Assembly: GCA_964630925.1 (NCBI GenBank)
Contig: CAZVZK010000063.1
Span: 1 to 57,843, forward strand
Source of the DNA: RGDT01 sp964630925
GTDB lineage: Bacteria > Planctomycetota > Planctomycetia > Gemmatales > Gemmataceae
Direction of reading: 5' to 3'
Length of the DNA: 57,843 nt
The position numbers and the translations under genes were made by a program. The notes under the pieces were generated by a model. It saw only the letters and a program-made list of their open reading frames with translations. It had not been told where the DNA came from and made no database searches. Below, piece by piece: positions 17,255 to 25,756 of the stretch (within the stretch, counting starts at the first letter, position 1; each line of letters opens with the position of its first letter).

Positions 17255-18556
17255 TCACGCCTTCTTGGCGAACGGGTTTTCGCCGATGTCTTTGCCGTGC
17301 TGCTGCTCGACTGCCGTCCACAGCTGGTCGAGGACGTCGCCCTCCTCCGCGCGCCGGAAGTAGCGGGTCTGCCGCTCCTCCTCCCTGAGGTCCTGGTCCT
17401 CCTCGGCAGTGAGCCTCAGCTTCGTGACGATCTCCAGCCGGGTGACGTAAGGCAAACTGTGGAAGCGGTAGACGAGGCGGCGTTTGTGGTTCACGATCTT
17501 GCCCTCCGCAGTCACCTCGGCGCCGGCGCGGCCGCGTTTCGGCACCTCGCCCTCGGCGGGCGGTGGCGGCTGCCAGGCCGGAAGAGGCAGCTCGTAGTGC
17601 CGCCGGTCCGATCCGTTGCTGTCTAGGTCGCCCTTGAACACCTTCTGGACGTCATCCCAGACGCGGGGCCAGACATCGACGGCCAGGTGCCTGTGGGCCG
17701 CGCTGCCGCCGACCGAGAGCCCGAGAAAGTTATAGCGGGGCTCCCACCGCCCCTCGTTGCGTTCGGGGTGAACCGCGCCTGCCATGACCATCAGCGTGTC
17801 GTCGGAACGCTCCAGGCGCTGCACATGCTTGTGGCCGAACAGGCACACCCTCGTCCGCGCCTTGAGGTTGTCGCGGAGATGGTCGCGGTCGTGCAGCCAG
17901 TCGAGCGGGTGGTGGCACATCAGGAGGTTCACGATCCCTGGCTCGTTCGAAGGGTACATCTGGTTCCTGCCGACCACCAGCCGGTTCTGGTTCTCGTCGT
18001 CCTTCTCGCCGGACACGATTGCCGAGTTGCACCCGCGGATCCGGAGGACCGACTTGTCGTTGAGCTCGATGTCGTCTTCCCAGTAGAGGTGCCTCAACCT
18101 GGGGACGCACGCATAGCCGCCGGCGAACTTGGCGTACGCGGCCAGGGGCCGGTGGAGGGCGGCGAACGCTTCCTCATCATCATGGAGGCGGCAGATCTCG
18201 TGCTCAAGGTCCCCCTGCCGCAGAATCTTGTGCTTGTCCTGGATGATGCCACTCTTCCTGATAACGTCGCGGTCCACGTCGTGGTTGCCGGGGACGACCC
18301 AAACCGCCTCCTCGTCGCAGCGGAGGAGCTTGCAAAGCTCCCTGAGCCAGTCCTGGGCCTTGGCATATTCGTCGGGCTTGCCGGAGAAGGCGATGTCGCC
18401 CGAAACAAGGATCCCACCACAAACCTTCACCTTCTCCAGCGTGCGGGCCGCGTCGGCGACCAGCTCCCTGCGGAGGTCAAGGTCCGGATCGTAGGCGCTG
18501 CTGCTCCGCTTTGAGAAGTGGATGTCGGAGAGGTGAAGGAAGACCAACTGGGACAT
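17255..18556 (-). CDS. calcineurin-like metallophosphoesterase, first gene of the GTPase operon
   Basis: This encodes 433 residues from ATG 18556 (MSQLVFLHLSDIHFS). The frame is open further upstream (an ATG at 18619 is an alternative), but the domain begins here and GAGGAG precedes it. All metal-site motifs are present: DIH (11-13), GD (53-54), GNHD (90-93), HH (215-216) and GHKH (241-244). The enzyme should hydrolyse phosphodiester or phosphomonoester bonds using two metals; the substrate could be nucleic acid, nucleotide or protein. The C-terminal about 150 residues form an extra charged domain ending in NPFAKKA. As the only obvious hydrolase besides the GTPases, it is the likely effector or signal-clearing enzyme (inference). 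Confidence 0.85.
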   Translation of the reverse strand: MSQLVFLHLSDIHFSKRSSSAYDPDLDLRRELVADAARTLEKVKVCGGILVSGDIAFSGKPDEYAKAQDWLRELCKLLRCDEEAVWVVPGNHDVDRDVIRKSGIIQDKHKILRQGDLEHEICRLHDDEEAFAALHRPLAAYAKFAGGYACVPRLRHLYWEDDIELNDKSVLRIRGCNSAIVSGEKDDENQNRLVVGRNQMYPSNEPGIVNLLMCHHPLDWLHDRDHLRDNLKARTRVCLFGHKHVQRLERSDDTLMVMAGAVHPERNEGRWEPRYNFLGLSVGGSAAHRHLAVDVWPRVWDDVQKVFKGDLDSNGSDRRHYELPLPAWQPPPPAEGEVPKRGRAGAEVTAEGKIVNHKRRLVYRFHSLPYVTRLEIVTKLRLTAEEDQDLREEERQTRYFRRAEEGDVLDQLWTAVEQQHGKDIGENPFAKKA

Positions 18557-18763
18557 GGGCTGCGGCTCCTCGGCCAAGCCGGAGGGACGATGGTTCTGCG
18601 CCGGTTTGGTTGAAGGCATTCTACCACCCGGCGGTGCCCGGCCATAGCCGTAGATTGAACTGTGCTGCCCACCCTTGGCCTCGACCCGCCACTTCGCCTC
18701 CCGCTCCAACGCGACCGCGTCCGGCTCCACTGTTTCCGAGCGGTCGTAGGTGCCGGCGCGGAT

Positions 18764-18785
18764 GCCTGCCGGCAAGCCGGCAGGC
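18764..18785. repeat. perfect inverted repeat upstream of the GTPase operon
   Basis: GCCTGCCGGC and GCCGGCAGGC (10-bp arms, 2-base loop) lie about 210 bp upstream of the phosphoesterase start. A related stem occurs at 11760-11783 beyond the other end of the operon. They could be REP-like repeats, a terminator or an operator. Confidence 0.5.
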
Positions 18786-18825
18786 CGGCATAGCGCCCGG
18801 CGCCCCAGCCGCCGGCAGGCCGCGA

Positions 18826-18885
18826 TCAGCGGCCAACTCGCTGGCGCGGCCTACAAGAGGCGAGGTCATCGATGTCGAAGCGCAT
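18826..18885 (-). pseudogene. truncated 5' copy of the MGFDIKD gene
   Basis: From ATG 18885 the frame reads MRFDIDDLA, then diverges and stops after 19 residues. It matches the start of the protein at 5636 (MGFDIKDLA), and the 40 bases upstream match as well. Only about ten codons of homology remain, so the copy was cut at about 18857. Confidence 0.6.
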
Positions 18886-18923
18886 TCCCTGGGAATACAG
18901 CGACCGGGCATTCGCGCAAGGGG
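18862..18923. repeat. direct repeat of 5613-5675 bracketing the accessory island
   Basis: About 62 bp are roughly three-quarters identical to 5613-5675 in the same orientation, covering a promoter-like leader and the first codons of the MGFDIKD family. Together they bracket the 13.2-kb island. Three TGCACGG(A/T)A repeats follow at 18966-18974, 18977-18985 and 18987-18995. Confidence 0.6.
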
Positions 18924-19040
18924 GCGTGGGGCGCCCGGCCCGCCGCCCCCCGACCGCTGGCATCGTGCACGGAATGTGCACGGTAATGCACGGAAAAGGC
19001 GGGAAGGGACGTGAATGGTGAGAGGGGCGGGCGGCGGGGA

Positions 19041-19799
19041 TCAGCGTTTTTCCGGGCCTTTCGGCCCACCCGGCTTCCCGACGGGTTCTTTCAACTCGCG
19101 CACCCAGATGTTGCGGAACCGCACCGGGTCGCCGTGGTACATGAGCAGGATGGGCAGCTTCTCGGCGTGCTTCTCGTACCTGTTCTCCTTGTCGTAGTGC
19201 GTCAGGCCGACGAGCTCGGTGTGGTTCTGCACCACGACGCCGTTGTGCAGCACGGTGACGAACGCCGGCTTCACGACCTTGCCGTCGGCGTCGAAGCGCG
19301 GGGCGGTGAACAGGATGTCATACGTCTGCCACTCCCCCGGCTTCCGCGAGGCGTTCACCATGGGCGGGCGCTGGTTGTAGACGGACGCGCACGACCCCTC
19401 CGGGTACGTCTTGTTCTCGAAGCTGTCCAGCACCTGGATCTCGTAGCGGCCGTCCATCAGGCCGATGCCGTTGTTGCCCCGGCCTTGCCCGTCGCCCTTG
19501 GCGGGCTTCGGCGTGGCGAACTCGAGGTGGAGCTGGATGTCGCCGAACGCCTTCTTCGTCTTGATGGCGCCCTTGACGGTGAACGCCTTGTCCTCGTCGA
19601 TCTTCCAGCCCCTGGTGCCCGTCCACTCGTCGAGGTTCTTGCCGTCGAACAGGACGGCCGCGTCGGAGGGGGCGGCGGCGCCGTCGCCGGGGGTGACGAC
19701 GGGCGGCTCGGGCCACAGGATGCCGCTGAGGTACCGCTGGCCGAGGGCCGGGGCGATGCAGAGGACGAGGAGGGCGGCGGCGAGGAGTCTGTAACGCAT
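19041..19799 (-). CDS. DUF1080 / 3-keto-disaccharide hydrolase-type secreted protein
   Basis: This 252-residue protein has a Sec signal peptide (MRYRLLAAALLVLCIAPALG) and a single LamG-like beta-sandwich domain with the family's hallmarks: LFDGKNLDEWTG near 50, a central NNGIGLMDGRYEIQVLDS, and a C-terminal GDPVRFRNIWVREL. DUF1080 proteins are very abundant in planctomycetes. Some related members cleave 3-keto-glycosides, so a role in extracytoplasmic sugar degradation is likely. It is transcribed alone, with its 3' end facing the truncated gene at the island edge. Confidence 0.9.
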   Translation of the reverse strand: MRYRLLAAALLVLCIAPALGQRYLSGILWPEPPVVTPGDGAAAPSDAAVLFDGKNLDEWTGTRGWKIDEDKAFTVKGAIKTKKAFGDIQLHLEFATPKPAKGDGQGRGNNGIGLMDGRYEIQVLDSFENKTYPEGSCASVYNQRPPMVNASRKPGEWQTYDILFTAPRFDADGKVVKPAFVTVLHNGVVVQNHTELVGLTHYDKENRYEKHAEKLPILLMYHGDPVRFRNIWVRELKEPVGKPGGPKGPEKR

Positions 19800-19893
19800 G
19801 TCGGGGCTCCGGTAATTCGGGTGGTGGCGACGGTAAGGTAGGCTGCGCGGGCTGTGCCGGCCAGAAGTGGCTGCACGGGGATTAAGTTGGTGG

Positions 19894-19899
19894 TATACT
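19894..19899 (+). promoter_or_regulatory. -10 element TATACT upstream of the response regulator
   Basis: TATACT lies 36 bp before the ATG at 19935 and matches the -10 used before the DUF1501 gene at 33017. The -35 region at the expected distance (CTGCAC at 19871-19876) is weak. Confidence 0.35.
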
Positions 19900-19934
19900 T
19901 TTGCCGGACGTGAGGGGCGTGACGGAGAGAAGAC

Positions 19935-20600
19935 GTGAACATCCTGGTGGCCGACGATGACCCGACCTGCCGCACGCTCACGCGCGGGCTGCTGGCCAAA
20001 TGGGGCCGCCCGTGCCTGCTGGCGAACGACGGGGACGAGGCGTGGGCCGCCATCCAGGCCTTCGACGGCCCCCTGCTGGCGATCCTCGACTGGACGATGC
20101 CGGGGGCCGACGGCCCGGAGCTGTGCCGCCGCATCCGGGCGCTGCCGGAGGGGCGTCTGGTGTTCGCGATGCTGCTGACGGGCCGCACGGGCCGCGAGGA
20201 CGTGCTGGAGGGCTTGCGCAGCGGGGCGGACGACTACCTCGTCAAGCCGTGCGACCCGCAGGAGCTGTTCGCCCGCGTGCAGGTGGGCGAACGCATGCTA
20301 GGCTTGCAGCAGAGCCTGGCCCGGCGCGTCCGCGACCTCGAAGAGGCCCTCGCGAACATCAACCAGCTCCAGAAGCTGCTGCCCATCTGCTCGTACTGCA
20401 AGAGCATCCGCGGCGACTCGGATTACTGGCAGCAGGTCGAGCACTACATCGCCGCCCACGCCGGCGTGCGCTTCAGCCACGGCATCTGCCCGCCGTGCTA
20501 CAAGAAGGAGGTCCAGCCCCAGCTGGACGCGGCCCGCAAGGGCCTGGGCAGGACCCCATCCGCCGCCGCCGCCCCCGCCCCTGTAGAGGCCACGCGATGA
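19935..20600 (+). CDS. response regulator with C-terminal Cys-rich (SYCK...CPPC) domain
   Basis: This encodes 221 residues. The REC domain (1-120) has the acidic pocket DDD (7-9), phosphoacceptor Asp52 in ILDWTMPG, and Lys104 in VKP. A coiled-coil linker (about 122-148) leads to a short domain reading LLPICSYCKSIR, then YWQQVEHYIAAH and FSHGICPPC. Cys152, Cys155, Cys185 and Cys188 could bind zinc or a redox cofactor. This module is recurrent at the end of bacterial signalling proteins; its biochemical function is not established. Its stop overlaps the start of the kinase-REC-HD-GYP gene (ATGA), so the two are translationally coupled and probably act in one phosphorelay. Confidence 0.88.
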   Translation: MNILVADDDPTCRTLTRGLLAKWGRPCLLANDGDEAWAAIQAFDGPLLAILDWTMPGADGPELCRRIRALPEGRLVFAMLLTGRTGREDVLEGLRSGADDYLVKPCDPQELFARVQVGERMLGLQQSLARRVRDLEEALANINQLQKLLPICSYCKSIRGDSDYWQQVEHYIAAHAGVRFSHGICPPCYKKEVQPQLDAARKGLGRTPSAAAAPAPVEATR

Positions 20601-22852
20601 CGATGACGCTCTCCCCAAGCAGCGAACGGTACTCGCGGGCCTTCACCCCCCAGCCGGTCACCGTCGAGCACTTCATCTACGACCTGCTCGGCTCCTCCCT
20701 CGTACCCGCCGAGGACTGGGAGCGTCTGACGCTGCAGCAGCGCGACCGCCTGCTCAAGCAGCCGGACCACGAACGCGCCCTCTCCGTCATGGTCGAGCTG
20801 GCCCTGCTCACCCACTTCCAGGCCGCCCGCATCACCACCGGCAACCGCTTCGGCCTCGTCCTGGGCAACTTCCGAATTCTGGAGCGCATCGGGGCCGGCG
20901 GGATGGCCGTCGTCTACAAGGCCGAGCACATCGAGATGCGCCACCTCGTGGCCGTCAAGGTGCTGCACCTGTCCCGCGGCGACGACCCGCGTCTGGAGTC
21001 ACGCTTCAGCGCCGAGATGCGGGCCGTCGCCCGCCTGCGCCACCCGAACATCGTGGCGGCGATGGACGCGGGCCGGGCCTACAGCCCCGACCCCGACGGC
21101 CCGGTGCTGTGGTACCTGGTCATGGAGTACGTCCCGGGCGAGGACCTCGACCGCTACGTGCGCAACCGCGGGCCGGTGGACGTGGCGCGTGCCTGCAACC
21201 TCATCCACCAGATCGCCAGCGCCCTCGCCGAGACGGAGAAGCTCAAGCTCGTCCACCGTGACATCAAGCCGAGCAACATCCTCATCACGCCCGAGGAGCA
21301 GGCCAAGCTCCTCGACTTCGGCCTGTCGCGGCACGTGCCGACACGCATGACGCAGCCGGGCACCGTCCTGGGGACCATCGACTTCATGGCCCCGGAGCAG
21401 GCGCGCGACGCCAGCACCGTGGACATCCGCGCCGACATCTACAGCCTGGGCGGCACCCTGTACTGGTGCCTCACCGGCCAGGTGCCGTTCCCCGCCACGG
21501 GCAGCGAATTGGAGCAGCTCGTCAAGCGCCTGAGCGCCCAGCCGCCGTCGGCCCGCATCCTGCTGCCGGACATCCCGGCCGAATTGGACCGCGTCTTGCA
21601 GAAGATGATGGCCCTGTCGCCCGACGACAGGTACGCCACGCCGCAGGAGGTCATGCAGGCGCTGCTGCCGTTCCTGCGCCCGCCTTCGTCGGTGGGCCTG
21701 GGCCGGCCGGCGGCCGTCTCCGGCCCGCAGGGCCGGATCGTCCCCAGCGAGGGGGCGCGGCAGCACCGCGTCCTGGTGGTCGATGACGAGCCGGGGATCC
21801 GCCTCTTCTGCCGCGAATTGCTCCAGATGGAGGGCATCGAGTGTTACGAGGCCGGGGGCGGGGCGGCCGGCCTGGAGGCGGCGGCGGCCTGCTCGCCCGA
21901 CCTGGTGCTGCTCGACGTGCACCTGCCGGATTTCAGCGGGCACGACGTGCTGCGGGCGCTGCGGGCGCACCCGCCGGTGGCGAACCTCAAGGTGCTGATG
22001 TTCTCGGGCATGACCGGCCCGGACGAGCTTGCGGGCATGCTCCTCGACGGCGCGGACGACTTCCTGTCGAAGCCGTTCAGCGTGCCGCAGTTCTTCGGGC
22101 GTGTGAAGTCGGCCCTGCGCCTGAAGGACGCCCAGGACCGCTCGGACGTGCTGAACCAGCAGCTGCTGACGGTGAACGTCGATCTGGAGAAGAACATCGA
22201 CTCGCAGGCGAGCGGCCTGGAGCAGGTGCGCGAGGCGCTGGTGCTGGCCGTCGCCCGCCTGGTGCAGATGCGCGAGAACGACGGCGGGGCGCGGCTGGAG
22301 CGGCTGCGGAGGTACTGCCGGGCATTGGCCGAGGAGGCGTCGAGGCTGCCGTCGTTCGCGACGCAGGCGACGCCCGCGTTCATCGACATGCTGACGGCGT
22401 GCGCCCCCCTGCACGACATCGGCAAGGTGGGCCTGCCGGACCACATCCTGTTGAAGCCGGGGAAGCTGGCGCCGGACGAGCGGGTGCTGATGCAGGCGCA
22501 CACGACCGTGGGCGCGGAGGTGCTGGCCGAGCTGGCGGAGCAGTACCCGTCGGCGCGGGCGTTCCTGCAGACGGCGGGCGACATCATCCGCCACCACCAC
22601 GAGCGGCACGACGGCACGGGCTACCCGGACCGTCTGACCGGGTCGGCGATCCCGCTGTCGGCGCGGGTGGTGGCCATCGCGGACGTGTACGACGCGCTGC
22701 GGAGCCGGCGGAGCTGGAAGCCGCCGCTCTCGCACGCGGCTGCGGTGCAGTTGATGAACGAATCGGCGGGGCAATTCGACCCGGCGTTGCTGCAGGCGTT
22801 CACGCGGGTGGCGGCACAGTTCGACCGCATCTTCCGTGAGGTGCCGGGGTGA
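20597..22852 (+). CDS. Ser/Thr kinase - receiver - HD-GYP fusion
   Basis: This encodes 751 residues, starting at the ATGA overlap (20597). The eukaryote-type kinase domain (about 92-360) has the Gly-loop GAGGMAVVY, Lys121, HRDIKPSN (220-227), DFG (240-242) and APEQ. A complete REC domain follows (about 390-510: DDE 396-398, Asp440, Lys492), then a coiled-coil linker and an HD-GYP domain with LHDIGK (605-610), His635, HHE (667-669) and DGTGYP (672-677). HD-GYP domains usually hydrolyse c-di-GMP. The single chain can therefore phosphorylate Ser/Thr, receive an aspartyl phosphate and turn over a second messenger. No membrane span is present, so it is cytosolic. It ends 6 bp from a convergent gene. 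Confidence 0.9.
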   Translation: MTMTLSPSSERYSRAFTPQPVTVEHFIYDLLGSSLVPAEDWERLTLQQRDRLLKQPDHERALSVMVELALLTHFQAARITTGNRFGLVLGNFRILERIGAGGMAVVYKAEHIEMRHLVAVKVLHLSRGDDPRLESRFSAEMRAVARLRHPNIVAAMDAGRAYSPDPDGPVLWYLVMEYVPGEDLDRYVRNRGPVDVARACNLIHQIASALAETEKLKLVHRDIKPSNILITPEEQAKLLDFGLSRHVPTRMTQPGTVLGTIDFMAPEQARDASTVDIRADIYSLGGTLYWCLTGQVPFPATGSELEQLVKRLSAQPPSARILLPDIPAELDRVLQKMMALSPDDRYATPQEVMQALLPFLRPPSSVGLGRPAAVSGPQGRIVPSEGARQHRVLVVDDEPGIRLFCRELLQMEGIECYEAGGGAAGLEAAAACSPDLVLLDVHLPDFSGHDVLRALRAHPPVANLKVLMFSGMTGPDELAGMLLDGADDFLSKPFSVPQFFGRVKSALRLKDAQDRSDVLNQQLLTVNVDLEKNIDSQASGLEQVREALVLAVARLVQMRENDGGARLERLRRYCRALAEEASRLPSFATQATPAFIDMLTACAPLHDIGKVGLPDHILLKPGKLAPDERVLMQAHTTVGAEVLAELAEQYPSARAFLQTAGDIIRHHHERHDGTGYPDRLTGSAIPLSARVVAIADVYDALRSRRSWKPPLSHAAAVQLMNESAGQFDPALLQAFTRVAAQFDRIFREVPG

Positions 22853-22858
22853 GCGGGC

Positions 22859-24355
22859 TCAACGGCCCGAGGCCAGCCACGCCCACTCGATCACGCCCGC
22901 CGGCTCCACGACGGCCGCGCGTGCTACCCGCTCCGGCAGGCCCTTCGCCCGCCCGATGACGCGGAACGCCCCGCCGCCGGCCGCCTTCGCCTCCGCATGC
23001 AGCCGCAGCGTCGCGGGCGACACCATCTCCGAACGCACCCCCGCCGGCAAGCCCTCCGCCCTCAGCTCCACCGGCCCGGCGAAGTCCGCCCGCCGCGTGA
23101 CCGTCACGGGGATGTCCAGCGGCTTGCCGGGCGTCAGGGTGAAGCGGTCCGCCGCCATCGACAGCGCGAAGTCCGGGTCGCACGACACGCGCAGCCGGTA
23201 GGCGTGCCGCGTCCCGCCCTCGCCCCGGTGGTCGCTCACCTCCAGGCGATACGCCTCGTCGCGCGGTAGCGTGAACGCCATCTCCGGGTCGCGGCGCAAC
23301 GCAGCCGCCTGCACCCGCGCCAGCGCCTTGCCGTCGCGGCCCAGCAGGCGGATCACGCCGTCCAGCGCCAGCCCCTCGCTCGCCGAGTCGAGCCGCACGT
23401 CCAGCCGCTGCCCCTTCTTGCCGTCGAATTCGTACAGATGCCGCTCGCCCGATTTGGCGATCCGCCCCGACACCGTCACCGGGGGCGTCAGGCGCTGCAC
23501 GCCCTCCGCCCGCTCCACGCATTCGTGGTCCTCGGGCAGCACGCGCCCCCATCCGGCGACGCCCTTCGCCCAGACGGTGTCGCCCGAGTGTTCCGCCTTG
23601 ACGCCGGCGAGGCCGAGGCCCGCCAGGCCGGGCCTCGAGCCACGCTTCACGGCCAGAGGCCAAGCGTGCTCGATGAATCCGCCCGTGGTGAGCGTCAGGC
23701 GGTAGAGGAAGCGCTCGCCGCCGGCGTAGCGGATGCTCGCGTCCGGGATCGCGGGGAAGGCGAACAGACGGACGAAGTGCGGACCGTCCTCGCGCGCCGT
23801 GTACGCCGCCTGCGGGTCGAGGCCGGCGTGGTCGTTGTTCTGCGCCAGCACGAACCCCTTCGCTGAGACGACCTGCACCACGCCGTCCATCGGCGAGCCG
23901 AGACGCTCCGCCATCACCGACGCGATCAGCGTCTGGCCCTTCTTCAACCGCACGGCGAAGCAATCGACATCCCCCGCCTTCTCCAACCGCCCGTTGACGA
24001 CGGCATCGCCCTCGATCATCTGCGCCGTCTTGAGGTCGTCGTTTGGCTCCTTCTCCATCACCTCCGGCAGCGTGCCGACGACGAATGGACGGGGGGCGCT
24101 AGCCCCCTGCACGTCATGGACGCGCAGCCAGCGCGGCCCCGGAGCCGCGTCGGCAGCGACGGTGATCGTCACCCGCCCTTTCACCTTGTCGGCCTTGGCC
24201 TCGACGCCGGCGCCTTCGACCCAGACGCCCACGGGCCAGCGCTCGAACGTGCCGCCGAGCGTCACCGTCACCGACGTGCCTTGCCTGGCCCCGGCGGGGT
24301 GGAGGTGGGTCAAGGTCGGCGGGGCGGCGAGGGCGACGAGGAGGATCGCCATCAT
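22859..24355 (-). CDS. PPC-domain secreted protein
   Basis: This 498-residue protein has a short signal peptide. An N-terminal IPT-like beta domain (about 13-95: LTHLHPAGARQGTSVTVTLGG) is followed by PPC-type beta-sandwich domains: EPNDDLKTAQMI, GRLEKAGDVDCFAVRLKKGQ and a later SGRIAKSGERHLYEF. The PPC (bacterial pre-peptidase C-terminal) domain is common in secreted planctomycete proteins. It is the last gene of a three-gene operon with DUF1549/DUF1553 and DUF1501 proteins; its ATG overlaps the DUF1501 stop (ATGA). The trio probably functions in the extracytoplasmic space. The role is not known. Confidence 0.85.
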   Translation of the reverse strand: MMAILLVALAAPPTLTHLHPAGARQGTSVTVTLGGTFERWPVGVWVEGAGVEAKADKVKGRVTITVAADAAPGPRWLRVHDVQGASAPRPFVVGTLPEVMEKEPNDDLKTAQMIEGDAVVNGRLEKAGDVDCFAVRLKKGQTLIASVMAERLGSPMDGVVQVVSAKGFVLAQNNDHAGLDPQAAYTAREDGPHFVRLFAFPAIPDASIRYAGGERFLYRLTLTTGGFIEHAWPLAVKRGSRPGLAGLGLAGVKAEHSGDTVWAKGVAGWGRVLPEDHECVERAEGVQRLTPPVTVSGRIAKSGERHLYEFDGKKGQRLDVRLDSASEGLALDGVIRLLGRDGKALARVQAAALRRDPEMAFTLPRDEAYRLEVSDHRGEGGTRHAYRLRVSCDPDFALSMAADRFTLTPGKPLDIPVTVTRRADFAGPVELRAEGLPAGVRSEMVSPATLRLHAEAKAAGGGAFRVIGRAKGLPERVARAAVVEPAGVIEWAWLASGR

Positions 24356-25653
24356 CCCATCAGCTCTTTGATGGGCGTGGGGTCACTGACCAGATGCGCG
24401 GGCCGCCCGTTGGGGGCGAACAGGATCTTGCCGGGGTCGATGCCGAGCTTCGCGTACACGGTGGAGGCGAACATCTCCGGAGATAGGGGCCGCTCGACGG
24501 GGGCGTAGCCCTTGGCGTCCGTGGCGCCGACGGCCTGGCCGCCTGGCGTGCCGCCGCCGGCGAACAGCACGGACATCGCGCTCGACCAGTGGTCGCGCCC
24601 GCCCTGCTTGTTCACCTGCGGCGTGCGCCCGAACTCGCCGAGGACCAGGACGAGCGTGCGCTCCAACTTGCCGCGCTGCCGCAGGTCGTCGATGAGCGTC
24701 GAGATGGTGCGGTCGAACACCGGCAGGCGCGTCTTGAGCGAGGGGAAGATGTTGGTGTGGTGGTCCCAGCCGCCCTCGTAGAGCGTGATGAACGGGACGC
24801 CGGCCTCGACCAGCCGGCGGGCGAGGAGCGCCCTCTGGCCGAACGGGGTGCGTCCGTAGGCGTCGCGGACGCGGTCCGGCTCGCCGTGGATGTCGAACGC
24901 CCTCTGGGCGTCCTTCGACAGCACCAGCCGGTAGCCCTGCGTGTAATGCTCGTCCAGCGCCGCCACCGGGTCGGCGGCGGCCTTGTCGGCGAGGCGCTCC
25001 AGTTTGTCGAGGTCGAGACGCACCTCGCGCCGCGAGGCGAAGCGTTCGCCGCTCAGACCCGCCGGCAACGCCACGTCGCGGACGCGGAAGCCGGCGGTGT
25101 TGGGGTTGTCGCTGACGACGAACGGGGCGTGCCTGGCCCCGAGGAAGTTCGGCCCGCCGGAACGCGACATCTCCGGCATCGAGAAGTACGCCGGCAGCCC
25201 GGCGGGCGCGCCCTTCTCGGAGGCCGTCACTGAGCCGAGGCTCGGGTGGAAGCTGACGAACGCCCCGCAGCCGACGGGGATGCGTGGCGGCGCGCCGGTC
25301 ATCATGTAGTGGTTGCCGGCCCCGTGGTTGCCCTGGTCGTGGTGGATCGAGCGCACGTTGGCCGTGTGGGCGGTCAAAGCCGCCAGACGGGGAAGATGCT
25401 CGGAGTAGCGCATGCCGGGGACGCGCGTGGCGATGGTGCCGAACTCGCCGCGGATCTCGGCGGGGGCGGTGGGCTTGGGGTCGAACGTCTCGTAGTGCGT
25501 CGGCCCGCCGTCGAGCCAGATGAGGATGCAGGCGTCGGCCGCCGCCGTGGGCTTCTTCTCCGCCGTCGCGGCGAGCGCGGAGGCGAAGCCGCCGCCGAGC
25601 AGGCCGCCCAGGCCGAGTTTCAGACAGCCGCGTCGCGTCAGGTGGGTGTTCAT
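24352..25653 (-). CDS. DUF1501 protein with Tat signal
   Basis: This encodes 433 residues from ATG 25653 (MNTHLTRRGCLKLGLGG), a twin-arginine signal. The open frame upstream is not part of the protein. The body has DUF1501 features of the alkaline-phosphatase/sulfatase superfamily: ILIWLDGGPTHYETFDPKP near 55, HHDQGNHGAGNH, GGWDHHTNIF, and VLGEFGRTPQVNKQGGRDHW. These His/Asp residues probably bind metal, although no reaction is established. The signal implies folded export. It pairs with the upstream DUF1549/DUF1553 gene as in many planctomycete operons and is coupled to the PPC gene by ATGA. Confidence 0.92.
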   Translation of the reverse strand: MNTHLTRRGCLKLGLGGLLGGGFASALAATAEKKPTAAADACILIWLDGGPTHYETFDPKPTAPAEIRGEFGTIATRVPGMRYSEHLPRLAALTAHTANVRSIHHDQGNHGAGNHYMMTGAPPRIPVGCGAFVSFHPSLGSVTASEKGAPAGLPAYFSMPEMSRSGGPNFLGARHAPFVVSDNPNTAGFRVRDVALPAGLSGERFASRREVRLDLDKLERLADKAAADPVAALDEHYTQGYRLVLSKDAQRAFDIHGEPDRVRDAYGRTPFGQRALLARRLVEAGVPFITLYEGGWDHHTNIFPSLKTRLPVFDRTISTLIDDLRQRGKLERTLVLVLGEFGRTPQVNKQGGRDHWSSAMSVLFAGGGTPGGQAVGATDAKGYAPVERPLSPEMFASTVYAKLGIDPGKILFAPNGRPAHLVSDPTPIKELMG

Positions 25654-25756
25654 CGGCGGGTTCTCGGCGGGGGGCTGGTGGTGGGTAGTTCTATTGTGAC
25701 GTTGTCGTCGCGGGCCGGCAAGCGGGAAGTTCGCCGAGGCGAGGATCACGGGGCTT

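Noticed and set aside
20000..20596. Upstream extension of the kinase-REC-HD-GYP frame
   Set aside because: It overlaps the response regulator in another frame and is Arg/Pro-rich. The ATGA overlap at 20597 gives the natural start.
20999..22774. 591-codon frame antisense to the kinase fusion
   Set aside because: This is a mirror of a high-GC gene; it has no domain and low-complexity His/Arg content.
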